From Deltaproteobacteria bacterium (GTDB lineage Bacteria > Desulfobacterota > Desulfobacteria > Desulfobacterales > ETH-SRB1), in NCBI GenBank assembly GCA_019309665.1, contig JAFDFV010000078.1, positions 1-7,442 of the forward strand: a DNA stretch of 7,442 nucleotides, written 5' to 3'. This document shows positions 7,013-7,442 of this stretch, one piece after another (the stretch's first letter is position 1; every line of letters begins with the position of its first letter). Below the pieces are notes generated by a model. That model saw only the letters and a program-made list of their open reading frames with translations. It was not told where the DNA came from and ran no database searches. A program made the position numbers and the translations under genes.

Positions 7013-7018
7013 AAGGAG
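7013..7018 (+). promoter_or_regulatory. Ribosome binding site of mvhD
   Basis: AAGGAG lies 9 bases before the ATG at 7028, giving a strong independent start for the gene after the toxin-antitoxin insertion. The rest of the gap from 6925 shows no clear terminator. Confidence 0.75.
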
Positions 7019-7027
7019 AAAATAATA

Positions 7028-7442
7028 ATGGAAGATTGGGAACCCAGAATAGTCGGTTTCTTGTGTAACTGGTGCAGCTATGGAGCCGCCGACCTTGCAG
7101 GTGTCAGCCGTATGCAGTATCCACCCAATGTCAGATTAATAAGAATTCCATGTGCCGGCAGGATGAGCCCAAAGTTTATTCTGGCTGCATTCATGAAAGG
7201 TGCGGACGGGGTCTGGGTATCAGGATGTCATCCGGGAGACTGCCATTATCTGGAAGGTAATTATTATGCCCGCAGGAAATTCGCTCTTTTTAAAAATCTT
7301 ATAGAATATATGGGAATTGAGCCGGGCCGTCTCCATTTCTCATGGATATCCTCTGCTGAATCCACAAAATTCGCAAGCGTAGTTAAAGAAGTCACCTCGG
7401 CAGTAAAGGCACTGGGCCCGAGGAAATATGGGATAAAAAAAG
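7028..7442 (+). CDS. mvhD: MvhD/FrhD-type hydrogenase iron-sulfur subunit (3' end cut off)
   Basis: At least 138 residues are encoded before the window ends, with no stop reached; classical MvhD is about 140 aa, so little may be missing. The family binds a [2Fe-2S] cluster and bridges HdrA to an electron-input enzyme such as [NiFe]-hydrogenase, formate dehydrogenase or an Flx-type NADH module. Diagnostic stretches are FLCNWCSYGAADLAG (C13, C16), the PCAGRMSPKFILAAF region (C42) and VSGCHPGDCHYLEGNYYARR (C67, C72), which match MvhD very closely. It is cytoplasmic, with no signal or membrane segment. Its natural place directly after hdrA is interrupted here by the toxin-antitoxin pair. Which partner enzyme it serves depends on genes to the right of the window. 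Confidence 0.93.
   Translation, partial: MEDWEPRIVGFLCNWCSYGAADLAGVSRMQYPPNVRLIRIPCAGRMSPKFILAAFMKGADGVWVSGCHPGDCHYLEGNYYARRKFALFKNLIEYMGIEPGRLHFSWISSAESTKFASVVKEVTSAVKALGPRKYGIKK

Noticed and set aside
7072..7260. 62-codon plus-strand frame near the right end
   Set aside because: It is out of frame inside mvhD, whose translation matches its family closely.

Overview
The window carries one electron-transfer locus of the heterodisulfide reductase (Hdr) type, in the arrangement common in anaerobic Desulfobacterota (sulfate reducers and syntrophs). The taxonomic call is an inference from three things: the long duplicated HdrA, the MvhD-type partner, and a membrane cytochrome b/c–Fe-S fusion. 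No 16S or other phylogenetic marker is present, so genus cannot be stated. All supported genes are on the + strand.

Layout. 1-288 is non-coding as far as I can tell, with a possible sigma70-type promoter at 141-169. 289-2040 encodes a five-helix cytochrome b membrane protein. It has a c-type heme motif in a predicted periplasmic loop and four [4Fe-4S] motifs in its cytoplasmic half, the last two forming an HdrC module. hdrB (2033-2911) overlaps it by 8 bases and has two complete CCG domains. 2887-3078 is a 192-bp element with 43-bp near-perfect inverted terminal arms; it overlaps the last codons of hdrB and separates hdrB from hdrA. hdrA (3158-6199) encodes a 1013-aa double HdrA with two FAD modules. 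A vapB/vapC-type toxin-antitoxin pair (6275-6517, 6514-6924) with its own strong promoter sits between hdrA and the next electron-transfer gene. An mvhD-type gene (7028 to the right edge, cut off) ends the window.

How the genes work together (inference from family knowledge). HdrB carries the non-cubane Fe-S clusters, HdrC relays electrons, HdrA holds the flavin where electron bifurcation or confurcation takes place, and MvhD connects HdrA to an electron-donating or electron-accepting enzyme that would be encoded outside this window. The HdrC unit is fused to a membrane b/c cytochrome, so the complex is probably tied to the membrane and exchanges electrons with the quinone pool or periplasmic cytochromes c. 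It would then not be a purely soluble HdrABC-MvhD complex.

Two guests interrupt this operon: the inverted-repeat element between hdrB and hdrA, and the AT-rich toxin-antitoxin pair between hdrA and mvhD. The element, with its helically phased heptamer repeats, is the least explained feature here. The membrane b/c-HdrC fusion is the most interesting biochemical one.
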